NCBI RefSeq assembly: GCF_003628445.1
Contig: NZ_RBZO01000011.1
Coordinates: forward strand, 58,586-122,585
DNA from: Oceanobacillus bengalensis
Lineage (GTDB): Bacteria > Bacillota > Bacilli > Bacillales > Amphibacillaceae
Reading direction: 5' to 3'
Length of the DNA: 64,000 nucleotides
Below are positions 44,601 to 53,579 of the stretch, one piece after another (within the stretch, counting starts at the first letter, position 1; the number at the start of each line of letters is the position of its first letter). A model generated the notes under the pieces. The model was not told where the DNA came from and searched no databases. It saw only the letters and a program-made list of their open reading frames with translations. A program made the translations under genes and the position numbers.

Positions 44601-45650
44601 ATGGATGACTTAAGGTTAAATGTAGGTCTATTGCGGAGGAAAGTACCTAATCTTACAAGTGCAGCCCGGCAAGTTGGCTTGCGACCAGCTACTGTTTCTA
44701 ATCTGTGTACGGGGAAGATTCCTGTTGGGAGAGCAGAGGTTCGAACTTTAGTTGCACTTGCATCATTAGCTGACTGCTGTTTAGATGATTTGATTATCAG
44801 AGGGGAGAAAGTGGAAATGATAGAAACCAAAATCAAAACGTTAGATTTATTTGCTCCTTTAGCAAAAGGAGGCACTGTTGGTTTGGTTGCACGTCCTGGA
44901 ATGGGACAGATCGCTGTATTAGCAGAATTACTTTATCGGTTTAAGAATGAAGCTCATAAAACGATTCTTTTAATGCCTATAGGTGAACACCAAGGATTAA
45001 ATGATCTTGTTGAAAATGTTGAAATCATTACAAATACAATTGAAGAAACATATGAGCGTATTGTGAATATTGTTATAGACCAGGATATTATATTTGTTGC
45101 AGACAGAACCCATGTTATAACAGGACATATTCAACAATTGCAGGAGAGTCTTCAAGAAATTGGAAGTAATTCAGTTACAACTTTCCTTCTGGATTTGACA
45201 GGTGAGGTTGTTGATGAAGATTTACCTTATGGACCACTTGAAACGTTATGGCAATTCGATGCTGATCTTACTGCAAGACATCGTTATCCTGCCGTTAATC
45301 CCCTTAGTTCAACATCAACTGTGCTCGAAGGAGCTCATTTAGACCAGGAACACTTCGTCATTCAACAAAAAGCTTTAAAATTGCTTCGCCGCTATCGGGA
45401 ATTGCGTTCATTAGTGAATGTTAGCGGTATGAATCGGATTCCAACTTCTGAGTTACAGACATTTCAAAGAGGTGAAAGACTGGAAGCATATTTAACGCAG
45501 CCTTTTTTTATTGCCGAACCCTTTACAAATAAAGCAGGTCAAGCTGTTAGCCTTCAAAATACGTTGAAAGATGTTAATAAAATTATCAATGGTGCCTTAG
45601 ACTCTATCGATGTATCAGAACTGGAATACATTGGCTATTTACAATCCTAA
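44601..45650 (+). CDS. Helix-turn-helix regulator fused to a degenerate F1-ATPase beta-like domain
   Basis: A 349-residue protein. Residues about 1-70 look like a Cro/XRE-type DNA-binding domain (LTSAARQVGLRPATVSNLCT). From about residue 75 it follows the order of F1-ATP synthase beta: IKTLDLFAPLAKGGTVGL (beta: IKVVDLLAPYxKGGKIGL), a P-loop-position ARPGMGQIAV, RYPAVNPLSSTS (beta: YPAVDPLxSTS), LLRRYRELRSLVNVSGM (beta: LQRYKELQDIIAILGM), and LTQPFFIAEPFT (beta: LSQPFxVAExFT). The P-loop has GQI instead of GKT and the catalytic GER is GEH, so ATP hydrolysis is improbable. The N-terminal beta barrel and part of the nucleotide domain are missing. The ribosome site AAAGGAGGTG is perfect. An operator-like cluster precedes, and an amidase gene follows after 22 bases. 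Probably a ligand- or nucleotide-sensing regulator; no described function known to me. Confidence 0.85.
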   Translation: MDDLRLNVGLLRRKVPNLTSAARQVGLRPATVSNLCTGKIPVGRAEVRTLVALASLADCCLDDLIIRGEKVEMIETKIKTLDLFAPLAKGGTVGLVARPGMGQIAVLAELLYRFKNEAHKTILLMPIGEHQGLNDLVENVEIITNTIEETYERIVNIVIDQDIIFVADRTHVITGHIQQLQESLQEIGSNSVTTFLLDLTGEVVDEDLPYGPLETLWQFDADLTARHRYPAVNPLSSTSTVLEGAHLDQEHFVIQQKALKLLRRYRELRSLVNVSGMNRIPTSELQTFQRGERLEAYLTQPFFIAEPFTNKAGQAVSLQNTLKDVNKIINGALDSIDVSELEYIGYLQS

Positions 45651-45672
45651 AAATTTGGGAGGGTCTTCACAT

Positions 45673-46629
45673 ATGTCAAAAATCCATCGATTAGAACCAA
45701 ATTCAAAGTCACTTCACGGCTTTTTCAGCAAGGATTTAGAACCCGTATTACACATCGATTCAGGAGATACCGTTTATTTTCGAACACTGGACAGTGCGTG
45801 GGGTGTTGGAAAGCGAAAAGCATTAGGAGAGCCTAGAAAAAGATTCCGTGATGTTCAACTTCACAGGAGGCCTAAACAATTTGGTCATTCACTAATTGGC
45901 CCTATCTATATAAGGAGTGCAAAGCCAGGTCAAACGTTAGAGATTAAGATTAATGAAATGATACCTGGCTCATGGGGATGGACCTCAGCAGGTGGTTTTC
46001 CGAGCTACTGGAATGAGAAGTTAGGAATGGTTGAAGCAGAAGAAGTGACGCTAGATTTTGAATTAGATAGTAATCTAATGGTGGGAAAAAGTCAATTTGG
46101 AGATTTTGATTTCTCTGTAAAGCTAAATCCTTTCATGGGAATTATGGGAATGCCACCATCTACACCAGGACAACATACGACTATATCACCTCGAGCGACA
46201 GGAGGAAATATGGACTGTAAGGAATTACAATCTGGAAGTACATTATTTTTACCTATTGAGGTGTGGGGTGGACTGTTTTCAACTGGAGATGGTCATGCGG
46301 CTCAAGGAGATGGAGAAGTTAGTGGTCCAGCATTAGAATGTCCGATGGAAAAAGTCAGTTTAACATTTACAGTCTTAGACAATTTCCCGATACAGAGACC
46401 AAGAGCTAAAACCAAAAATGGGTGGATAACCATGGCGTTTCATGAGAATCTCGAAGAAGCGATGTGGTTGGCATTGGGCGACATGTTACAGTTTATGTCA
46501 GACTTATATGGCATTTCTCGCTCAGAAGCTTATGCATATGCGAGTATGGTGGTTGACTTACGAATTACTCAGATTGTAAATTCTTTAAAGGGAGTACATG
46601 CATTTCTTCCCTTTGGTGCACTAAGGTAA
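45673..46629 (+). CDS. Acetamidase/formamidase family protein
   Basis: A 318-residue amidohydrolase of the FmdA/AmdA family, which releases ammonia from formamide, acetamide or related amides. Typical segments are DSGDTVYFRTLDSAWG, GPIYIRSAKPGQTLEIKI, MPPSTPGQHTTISPRATGGNMDCKEL (quoted in part), STLFLPIEVWGGLFSTGDGH and GDGEVSGPALECPM. The start at 45673 has GGGAGGG 9 bases upstream; the longer frame overlaps the preceding gene. It probably forms an operon with the regulator-like gene at 44601, suggesting substrate- or nitrogen-dependent control. Actual substrate unknown. Confidence 0.9.
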   Translation: MSKIHRLEPNSKSLHGFFSKDLEPVLHIDSGDTVYFRTLDSAWGVGKRKALGEPRKRFRDVQLHRRPKQFGHSLIGPIYIRSAKPGQTLEIKINEMIPGSWGWTSAGGFPSYWNEKLGMVEAEEVTLDFELDSNLMVGKSQFGDFDFSVKLNPFMGIMGMPPSTPGQHTTISPRATGGNMDCKELQSGSTLFLPIEVWGGLFSTGDGHAAQGDGEVSGPALECPMEKVSLTFTVLDNFPIQRPRAKTKNGWITMAFHENLEEAMWLALGDMLQFMSDLYGISRSEAYAYASMVVDLRITQIVNSLKGVHAFLPFGALR

Positions 46630-46636
46630 AAAAGTG

Positions 46637-46776
46637 AAGAGACTGGGACATAACCAAAGTGTTTGGCAAAAAAAGCGAACAACGCACTACTTTAGAGAAG
46701 TATATTTCCGTAGCGGTATATCTTCATTAGCCATGTTTGGATTTTTTTAACTATAACCTTTTTGTCCCGGCCTCTT
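46637..46776. repeat. GCTGGGACA-type inverted-repeat element, short form
   Basis: Arms AAGAGACTGGGACA (46637-46650) and TGTCCCGGCCTCTT (46763-46776), 14 bp with two wobble positions. The interior carries no gene. T-rich sequence follows, so it can act as terminator for the amidase gene. The same arm type frames the longer element at 55490. Confidence 0.6.
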
Positions 46777-46838
46777 TTCCTTTTAGTATTTTTAATCCTT
46801 TAATAAAGCGTAAGTTCGTAATATAAGGTTAATGACAT

Positions 46839-47201
46839 TTAAACTATAATTGTATTCGTTGATCCTTCGGGTTGATCCATATACTCCAATCTTAAGTATG
46901 GTCCTAGCTCAAGTGGGCATAATTTTAAGCCGACCTGGTTCGCTTTACTAAAAAGCTGAGGTATGGTAGCTCCTTCGGAAAAGCCAAGATCACGGACTTT
47001 GAGCTCAACAGTTCTCACACTGTATATCGTATCTGAAATAGTAAATTTATCATCAGAGAATAGCCTCTCACCAAGTTTGTTCATCAAAATAGAATGTTGT
47101 TGAAGTTTATTAAGAAGCTGTGATTTTGTAAGGCAGCCTATCTCAACAGTTTTAATAAGAGTTGGGCAGTCTGGGTATATTTTTTCTTTTTTAATACTCA
47201 T
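46839..47201 (-). CDS. Conserved hypothetical protein
   Basis: A 120-residue soluble protein with PTLIKTVEIGCLTKSQLLNK near the start and GLKLCPLELGPYLRLEYMDQ near the end. I recall similar proteins in Bacillus, sometimes labelled helicase without support; no helicase motif is visible. AAGGAGTG lies before the ATG. Function unknown. The 350-base gap upstream (47202-47549) contains only the hairpin at 47453. Confidence 0.65.
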   Translation of the reverse strand: MSIKKEKIYPDCPTLIKTVEIGCLTKSQLLNKLQQHSILMNKLGERLFSDDKFTISDTIYSVRTVELKVRDLGFSEGATIPQLFSKANQVGLKLCPLELGPYLRLEYMDQPEGSTNTIIV

Positions 47202-47452
47202 TTGAAGTCACTCCTTGCAGATTGGTTTTATTTGCTTATGCTGCAGTCTGGTTCAATTGCTGAAGAGTAGATAATCTGGACACTCCCACAATCTTTCTAC
47301 CACGTTAAATTAAGTATCGTGTCTTCACTTATTTATGATTATTTTTATCATATATATATAACTTTACTGAATATTATTTTTATTGTAAATCTATGTCTCA
47401 TTCACATGTTAAATAATCCTAAGGGAGACTTTCTATGACAATAAAAAAATAA

Positions 47453-47490
47453 ACACGCTATTTCTAATGCGAAATAGCGTGTAAAATGGT
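47453..47490 (-). terminator. Hairpin terminator of HxlR gene (dispersed cassette, second copy)
   Basis: Perfect 12-bp stem 47453-47464 with 47471-47482. On the minus strand it is followed by TTTATTTTTTTATT. It repeats the hairpin at 17928 with about three differences over 32 bases, each time at the 3' end of a gene. Confidence 0.75.
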
Positions 47491-47549
47491 ATGTTATTTT
47501 GTTGTTTGCACCTACTATTATGATTGGGCAGAGTTTTTAATACGTGTTG

Positions 47550-47882
47550 TTATTTTTCCACATCTCCACTTACTTCTTCTGGGGTGACATGGTTATCAGC
47601 CCAGCCTTGAATTTCTTTAATAACAGGCTCTAATGCTCTACCTTTTTCTGACAAGGAATATTCTATCCGTACAGGGAATTCTGAGTATATATTTCGTTCA
47701 ACGATACCTTCTTTTTCAAGCAATTTTAATCGATCAGAGAGTAGTCTACCGCTGATAGGTAAATCTGCTTCCATTTCAGAAAAGCGCTTTGTCCCTTCTA
47801 ATAAATCGAATAATATAAGCCCGACCCAGCGTGTACTTAGTAGTCCCATTGCTTTTTCAAAACGTGGACATAAATTCTCCAT
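47550..47882 (-). CDS. HxlR/MarR-like winged-helix regulator
   Basis: A 110-residue DNA-binding protein. The HxlR pattern starts MENLCPRFEKAMGLLSTRWVG, with the redox-type N-terminal cysteine at position 5. The recognition part is KRFSEMEADLPISGRLLSDRL, and the wing is VERNIYSEFPVRIEYSLSEKG. GAGGTG lies 6 bases before the ATG at 47882; a GTG at 47891 is the alternative. It may regulate the divergent aminopeptidase gene across the 226-base gap, but no operator was identified. Confidence 0.92.
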   Translation of the reverse strand: MENLCPRFEKAMGLLSTRWVGLILFDLLEGTKRFSEMEADLPISGRLLSDRLKLLEKEGIVERNIYSEFPVRIEYSLSEKGRALEPVIKEIQGWADNHVTPEEVSGDVEK

Positions 47883-48108
47883 CCTGATCACCTCACTCTA
47901 CTCTATTTCATCACGTATCTATTATTAAATATGCTAATTACGAAAAGTAACTTCTTAATACTATATTAACAAAAACTTTTCCTTGAGTAAATAGCATCAA
48001 AAATAATAATAAAAATGAGACTTATATAGAAAGACTTATTTTGGCAATTTACTAATATTTATGGAATAATAACGGTATACGAAATAATTTATATTAGGAG
48101 GTAAATTA

Positions 48109-49338
48109 ATGACTACACAACAAATACAAGAAAAATATGCAGAATTGGCATTACGTACAGGTGTTAATTTACAAAAGGGACAAGCGTTAATGATTAATGC
48201 ACCAATTGATGGTGTAGAGTTCACTAGAATTGTTGCCCGTAAAGCTTATGAGTTAGGCGCGAAAGATGTACATATTAATTGGGTCGATGATGAATTAACG
48301 TTATTAAAATATGAAAATGCACCAGACGAAGTGTTAGCTAACTTCCCTGAGTGGAGAGTGAAGCTTCATGATATGTATGCAGAAGACGGAGCAGCGGTAT
48401 TAAACATCCGTTCTACAAATCCTGATTTGCTACAAAACATTGATCCAAAACGTGTAGCATTAGCAAATAAAGCGTCTGCTGAAGCGATGAAGAACTTCCG
48501 TAGATATACAATGAACGATAAAATTGCCTGGTCAATTATTTCTATCCCATCACGTGATTGGGCGAAGAAGATTTTCCCAGATAAATCTGCTGAGGAAGCA
48601 ATGGCTAGCCTATGGGAAGCTATCGTGAAGATTGTTCGTGTGGATAAAGAAGATCCGATTGCAGCATGGGATGAACATAATAACGCTTTGAAGGTTGCCC
48701 GTGAAGTATTAAATGAAAAGAATTACAAGAAATTAATTTTTAAATCTCCTGGAACGGATTTAGAGTTAGAGCTTCCAGAAGGTCATATTTGGAAAGGTGG
48801 TTCGGCTGTAACGGAAAATGGTGTAACATTTAACCCGAACATGCCAACAGAGGAAGTGTTCTCTATGCCACATAAATATGGTGTGAACGGAACGGTTGCA
48901 AGCACAAAGCCATTAAACTATGGTGGTAATGTTATCGATAACTTCAGCTTAACATTTAAAGATGGGAAGGTTGTTGACTTTAAAGCAGAGCAAGGCGAAG
49001 AAGTATTAAGACACTTGCTTGATTCTGATGAAGGTGCCCGTCGCCTTGGTGAGATTGCGCTTGTGCCACACGAATCTCCTGTATCTACATCCGGATTGAT
49101 TTTCTATAATACATTATTTGATGAAAATGCATCATGCCATATTGCATTGGGTAAAGCATATCCAACCAATATTGAAGGCGGATCATCCATGTCAGATGAA
49201 GAACTGGACAAACATGGTGTAAACGATAGTCTTGTTCATGTTGACTTTATGATTGGGTCCGATAAACTCGATATTGACGGTGTGAAAGCTGACGGCACAA
49301 CCGAAGCCGTATTTAGAAGCGGCACCTGGGCATGGTAG
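48109..49338 (+). CDS. ampS: Aminopeptidase, M29 family (AmpS)
   Basis: A 409-residue cytosolic metallo-aminopeptidase that removes N-terminal residues from peptides. Seen are the N-terminal domain with GVNLQKGQALMINAPIDG, the central FKSPGTDLELELPEGHIWKGG, and the metal-binding C-terminal part GEIALVPHESPVSTSGLIFY, ASCHIALGKAY and HVDFMIGSDKLDIDG. AGGAGG lies 7 bases before the ATG. Peptides imported by Opp would be natural substrates. Length and motifs match AmpS of bacilli. Confidence 0.95.
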   Translation: MTTQQIQEKYAELALRTGVNLQKGQALMINAPIDGVEFTRIVARKAYELGAKDVHINWVDDELTLLKYENAPDEVLANFPEWRVKLHDMYAEDGAAVLNIRSTNPDLLQNIDPKRVALANKASAEAMKNFRRYTMNDKIAWSIISIPSRDWAKKIFPDKSAEEAMASLWEAIVKIVRVDKEDPIAAWDEHNNALKVAREVLNEKNYKKLIFKSPGTDLELELPEGHIWKGGSAVTENGVTFNPNMPTEEVFSMPHKYGVNGTVASTKPLNYGGNVIDNFSLTFKDGKVVDFKAEQGEEVLRHLLDSDEGARRLGEIALVPHESPVSTSGLIFYNTLFDENASCHIALGKAYPTNIEGGSSMSDEELDKHGVNDSLVHVDFMIGSDKLDIDGVKADGTTEAVFRSGTWAW

Positions 49339-49403
49339 GGGTGACAGGCACTTGTCGGATTTTGTCGAATAGTTGAGGTGCTAGGTACGTATACGAGTAA
49401 GTA

Positions 49404-49436
49404 AAGCTGTTATCTTAGGATAGCAGCTTCATTTTA
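49404..49436 (+). terminator. Intrinsic terminator of ampS
   Basis: Stem AAGCTGTTATC with GGATAGCAGCTT (one G-T pair), then a T-rich tail. Confidence 0.8.
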
Positions 49437-49454
49437 TTGGAGGGGGTGAAATAA

Positions 49455-50528
49455 ATGGTGGACTCTAAAGTCGTGCGATTCCTTATAACAATCATGATTG
49501 CTTCTGCTGGTGGATATTTGTTTTATCTAATCAACTTTCCACTCCCATGGGTTCTTGGTTCCCTAACATTTGTCATGCTTTATCAGGGGATAACAAATAA
49601 GGAGGCATTGTTACCAATCTCAGTCAGAAATGGTGGCTTCTTAATTCTTGGCTTATATTTTGGGCTATATTTTACAAAGGACACGTTCACAACGATTGTT
49701 CCGTACGTAATCCCATACCTCTTATTAACTATTTTACTTATTTTGATCAGTATCTTTCTTGGTGCACTTGTTTCTAAATGGATTCATGTTGACAAAATGA
49801 CAAGCATATTTTCAAGTATTCCTGGTGGTTTATCAGAAATGGCAATTGCTAGTGAGGCGATGAAAGCGAATGCCGCCTTAGTTGTTATTTTCCATACGGT
49901 AAGATTAATCACCGTGCTATTTACGATTCCAACCTTCTTAACCTTTTTGTTTGTGGAGGAAAGGCAGGTAGGGGGGATAATTGAAACAAGTGGGCTTGAA
50001 ACAAGTATCTGGAATAACCTGTGGTTTGTAATTCCCATCTTAGCTGCGCTATTTTTGAAAAATCGAATACCAGCAGGGATTATTATCGGTGCTTTAGGTG
50101 TAACTGCTATGATGAATGTGAGTCCGATTGATTTACCCTCCATCTCACCATTCTTAATGAATGCAGCTCAAATTGCTGTTGGTGCTGGACTTGGTAAAAA
50201 TATTTTGTTCCGTGATTTAAAAGTTGGTGGTAAATATACGCTTGTCTATTTCTCCATATCGATTACAGTAATCATTATTTCCTTTGGTATGGGTGCATTG
50301 CTGGCGACTGTTACATCATTAGATTACCAGACAGCTATTTTAGGAATGGCTCCAGGTGGTTTCTTTGAGATGGTATTAACCTCTTATAATATCGGAGGAG
50401 ACCCTGCGATTGTTAGTGCTTTTCAATTGATGCGGATTTTATTAATCGTTATATGTGTTCCATCAGGACTGAAATGGTGGTTTAGTAGATATGGGGGAGA
50501 GCAAATAAAGTTATCTAGTGAGGGATAG
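49455..50528 (+). CDS. AbrB family membrane transporter
   Basis: A 357-residue protein with about ten helices in two related halves, matching the AbrB/AmoA-like transporter family (not the AbrB DNA-binding regulator). Each half has a glycine/proline motif: SSIPGGLSEMAIASEAMKAN near residue 120 and LGMAPGGFFEMVLTSYNIGG near residue 300. Its transport role is poorly defined in the literature. GGAGGGGG lies before the ATG. Downstream begins the 20-bp repeat array. Confidence 0.87.
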   Translation: MVDSKVVRFLITIMIASAGGYLFYLINFPLPWVLGSLTFVMLYQGITNKEALLPISVRNGGFLILGLYFGLYFTKDTFTTIVPYVIPYLLLTILLILISIFLGALVSKWIHVDKMTSIFSSIPGGLSEMAIASEAMKANAALVVIFHTVRLITVLFTIPTFLTFLFVEERQVGGIIETSGLETSIWNNLWFVIPILAALFLKNRIPAGIIIGALGVTAMMNVSPIDLPSISPFLMNAAQIAVGAGLGKNILFRDLKVGGKYTLVYFSISITVIIISFGMGALLATVTSLDYQTAILGMAPGGFFEMVLTSYNIGGDPAIVSAFQLMRILLIVICVPSGLKWWFSRYGGEQIKLSSEG

Positions 50529-50560
50529 GGCCCATGAAGTGGAAGCGGGTTTATGCGCCA

Positions 50561-51000
50561 AGACTTGATTTATACTGAGAAGAGAGGAAATATCCCGAGA
50601 AGAGAGGAAATATCCCGAGAAGAGAGGAAATATCCCGAGAAGAGAGGAAATATCCCGAGAAGAGAGGAAATATCCCGAGAAGAGAGGAAATATCCCGAGA
50701 AGAGAGGGAATATCCTGAGAAGAGAGTATATATCCCGAGAAGAGAGTATATATCCCGAGAAGAGAGGAAATATCCCGAGAAGAGAGGAAATATCCCGAGA
50801 AGAGAGGAAATATCCCGAGAAGAGAGTATATATCCGTAGAAGGGAGTATATATCCCGAGAAGAGAGGAAATATCCTGAGAAGAGAGTATATATCCCGAGA
50901 AGAGAGGGAATATCCCGAGAAGAGAGGAAATATCCTGAGAAGAGAGCATATATCCGTAGAAGAGACCAGATATCCCGAGAAGGGCGCAAATATCCCGAGA
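50561..51000 (+). repeat. Array of 22 head-to-tail 20-bp repeats
   Basis: Consensus unit AGAGAGGAAATATCCCGAGA, purine-rich, with no spacers. Units 2-7 and 11-13 are identical. Others vary mainly at positions 7-10 (GAAA, GTAT, GCAT, GGAA) and at 15-17 (CCC, CCT, CGT). The first (50561-50580) and last two are decayed, as in arrays that grow from the centre. Because 20 is not a multiple of 3, all frames stay open on both strands, producing false ORFs. It lies between convergent abrB-type and recQ genes. Confidence 0.95.
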
Positions 51001-51027
51001 AGCGCCCAGCCCAGCTCAGCAGCTCCC

Positions 51028-51062
51028 AACAAAAACCGCCTCACAATTTAACAGAGGCGGAA
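51028..51062 (-). terminator. Intrinsic terminator of recQ
   Basis: CCGCCTC (51036-51042) pairs with GAGGCGG (51054-51060); on the minus strand TTTTTG follows. Confidence 0.85.
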
Positions 51063-51071
51063 ACATTCAAT

Positions 51072-53222
51072 CTACATTAATTCATTTTTAACTAAAACGG
51101 CTTTTATTTTCGTATAATCAAATCCATCTGGCAACGCTTCTTTCAACGGCTTCAAGCGGGGCTCGTCCAATTCTTTATGGGCTGCGAGAACTCCAGCTTC
51201 TTCTTCCTCATTGAAAAAGATCTCCCATGCAATGGCATATCCATCTTTATATGCCTTAAAAATATGACTTTCAATCGTTTGCTGCGTCATTTCTCGAATA
51301 TCAGCAATCTCTTTTAGTGATTTTCCAGATTGGAACATCTGATAACTCGTTACATGGCTTGGCCCGCTTTCCTCAGACTTTCTTTGTTTTGGCATTGGTG
51401 AAGGAGTGGAGATGTCGCCGATTTTGATTCTTCGCTTCACATCCGGATTTTCCGTGCGCCACTTAAGTATTTCCTCAAGGAATACATCACCGTACTGTTC
51501 ATATTTCTTCTCACCAATACCTTTAATCGCAAGCATATCCTCTTTTGTGCTAGGTACATACCTACTAAGTTCCCTTAGTGTTGCATCAGAGAAAAGAACA
51601 TATGGTGGTACATTTTTTTCATCGGCAATCTCTTTTCGTAATACCCGTAAGTTTGTAAATAGCTCTTCATAGTAATCTGCTTCTTCACTAGCTGGAATGG
51701 TTGCCGTGAACATTTCGACGCGACGTTTCCCTTTTAATACGTCAACAGAATTTTGGTTTAATTTTAACGTGGGAAACTTTCCTTCTGCCGTGCCTAAGAG
51801 TTTTTCAGCTATTAAGAAATGGATATGTTCTGTAAGTTCTTTTTCCGTATATGCTGACATGATGCCATAGGTAGTGAGTTTATTTAATCCAAAATCTTTT
51901 ATTTTCTTATCTCTGGAGCCTTTTAGCACTTTAGCAGTCATCCCAACGCCAAAGCGTTCATCCATGCGTTTTACACAGGATAAAATTTTCTGTGCTTCTT
52001 CTGTTATATCCGTTTTTTCCTGACGCTCCACACAGTTACTGCAACGACCACAGGTGGATTGATGGGACGTGCGATCATCAAAGTAATCCAGAATAAACGA
52101 TTGTAGGCAGCTGTGTGTGTGGCAATAGTTAATCATTTCCTGGAGTTTCCGGTATTCATTTTGTTTGGAGGACTCGTCCATCATTGACTGCTCAATCAGA
52201 AACTTTTGTAATTGAACATCTTGCGGAGAAAATAGGAGAATACAATCGCTAGGTTCTCCGTCTCGTCCCGCTCTTCCTGCTTCTTGATAATAGGATTCAA
52301 TATTCATTGGCATCGCATAATGGATGACATACCGAACGTTTGACTTATCAATTCCCATTCCAAATGCGTTGGTTGCGATCATCATTGTTTTTTCGTCATG
52401 GATAAATGCCGATTGTGCTTGCTTTCTTTCGTTTTCAGACATTCCGGCATGGTATTTGGAAACGGAGACACCCCTTCTAGTAAGTTGCTCATATAAACTA
52501 TCGGCTTGCTTACGTGTAGCTGTATAGATAATCCCTGATTCATCACGATGTTCGTCAAGGAATGCCCGAATATAACTTGTTTTATCCTTTCCTTTGACAA
52601 GATGGAAAGAGAGATTTTCACGTTCAAACCCTGTGTTAATGACGTGATTAATCTGCAACAATTCTTGAATGTCAGTTATGACTTCTTCCGTAGCTGTAGC
52701 AGTTAAGGCAACAAACACAGGGATATTTGGTATTTGTTTTAAATTTGGAACGATTGATCGGTAGCTTGGACGAAAATCATGCCCCCACTGGGAGATACAA
52801 TGTGCCTCATCGAATGCGACAAGGGCAATCTGAATGCTGCGTATTGTATGCATAAAGGTACTAGATTCAAATCGTTCTGGAGCCACATAAACGAATTTAT
52901 ACCTGCCCAAAGCGACATCATGTAATCGGCTTTGTTGTTCACTTGGTGAAAGGGAACTATTAATATATGTAGCGGCTATGCCTAAAGAAACTAAAGCATC
53001 TACCTGGTCTTTCATAAGTGAGATTAATGGGGAGATTATGATTGCCGTACCATCCATGGATAATCCAGGGATCTGATAGCATAGGGATTTACCACCACCA
53101 GTGGGCATGACGGCAAGCGTATTATTTAAGTTGATAATATGGTTGATTGTTTCTTCTTGTCCAGGACGGAATGTTTCATAGCCAAAATAGGTTTGTAGAA
53201 TTTTTTCTTCTTTTACTAACAT
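51072..53222 (-). CDS. recQ: ATP-dependent DNA helicase RecQ
   Basis: A 716-residue 3'-5' helicase for recombination and fork repair. Motif [13 protein letters not shown] near residue 42, motif II DEAH in [20 protein letters not shown], and motif [14 protein letters not shown]. The RQC zinc site has cysteines in [11 protein letters not shown] near 380. The HRDC region lies at about 525-600 ([20 protein letters not shown]), and a C-terminal helix-turn-helix region ([20 protein letters not shown]) is found in longer Firmicute RecQ proteins. AAAGGAGGA lies before the ATG. Single gene. Confidence 0.96.
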   Translation of the reverse strand: MLVKEEKILQTYFGYETFRPGQEETINHIINLNNTLAVMPTGGGKSLCYQIPGLSMDGTAIIISPLISLMKDQVDALVSLGIAATYINSSLSPSEQQSRLHDVALGRYKFVYVAPERFESSTFMHTIRSIQIALVAFDEAHCISQWGHDFRPSYRSIVPNLKQIPNIPVFVALTATATEEVITDIQELLQINHVINTGFERENLSFHLVKGKDKTSYIRAFLDEHRDESGIIYTATRKQADSLYEQLTRRGVSVSKYHAGMSENERKQAQSAFIHDEKTMMIATNAFGMGIDKSNVRYVIHYAMPMNIESYYQEAGRAGRDGEPSDCILLFSPQDVQLQKFLIEQSMMDESSKQNEYRKLQEMINYCHTHSCLQSFILDYFDDRTSHQSTCGRCSNCVERQEKTDITEEAQKILSCVKRMDERFGVGMTAKVLKGSRDKKIKDFGLNKLTTYGIMSAYTEKELTEHIHFLIAEKLLGTAEGKFPTLKLNQNSVDVLKGKRRVEMFTATIPASEEADYYEELFTNLRVLRKEIADEKNVPPYVLFSDATLRELSRYVPSTKEDMLAIKGIGEKKYEQYGDVFLEEILKWRTENPDVKRRIKIGDISTPSPMPKQRKSEESGPSHVTSYQMFQSGKSLKEIADIREMTQQTIESHIFKAYKDGYAIAWEIFFNEEEEAGVLAAHKELDEPRLKPLKEALPDGFDYTKIKAVLVKNELM

Positions 53223-53360
53223 GAGGGGAGTCCTCCTTTTTCCAAAGTAACTGTGTATTCGTATCTCATCCGATTGGAACTTTCCTTTTATCCTACCATA
53301 AATTACTCTGTTTTGGTTTCTTAAGGATGATTTCCAGAATGTTAATATAACATCATAGTA

Positions 53361-53519
53361 ATGAGCCTTTTACGTCCCTTTGTTTTATTTGCTCTTATCC
53401 AGTTTGAAATCGTGAATTTAACAGCTTTAGAAGTGATTTACATATTAAGCGCTTTGACCATCAGCACTGTATTTTTAATGATGGTAATTATTGCAAAAAA
53501 AATAGTAACGCGTAATTAA
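53361..53519 (+). CDS. Possible 52-residue membrane peptide
   Basis: An open frame of 52 codons with two hydrophobic stretches (residues 5-22 and 27-45) and a basic end (AKKIVTRN). No convincing ribosome site precedes the ATG. It may be a remnant or a real small protein. Nothing else is seen in the gap 53223-53579. Confidence 0.3.
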   Translation: MSLLRPFVLFALIQFEIVNLTALEVIYILSALTISTVFLMMVIIAKKIVTRN

Positions 53520-53579
53520 TTTACATTCACCCCCATCATCTATAAAATACTCTTATAAACTTTTGTTAGGGGGGATGGG

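Noticed and set aside
50561..51000. CRISPR array
   Set aside because: Units are contiguous with no spacers and no cas genes are nearby.
50511..51080. Four long overlapping frames (132-177 residues) through the repeat array on both strands
   Set aside because: They result from a 20-bp repeat without stop codons in several frames; composition is purely repeat-driven and no gene-like start signals are present.
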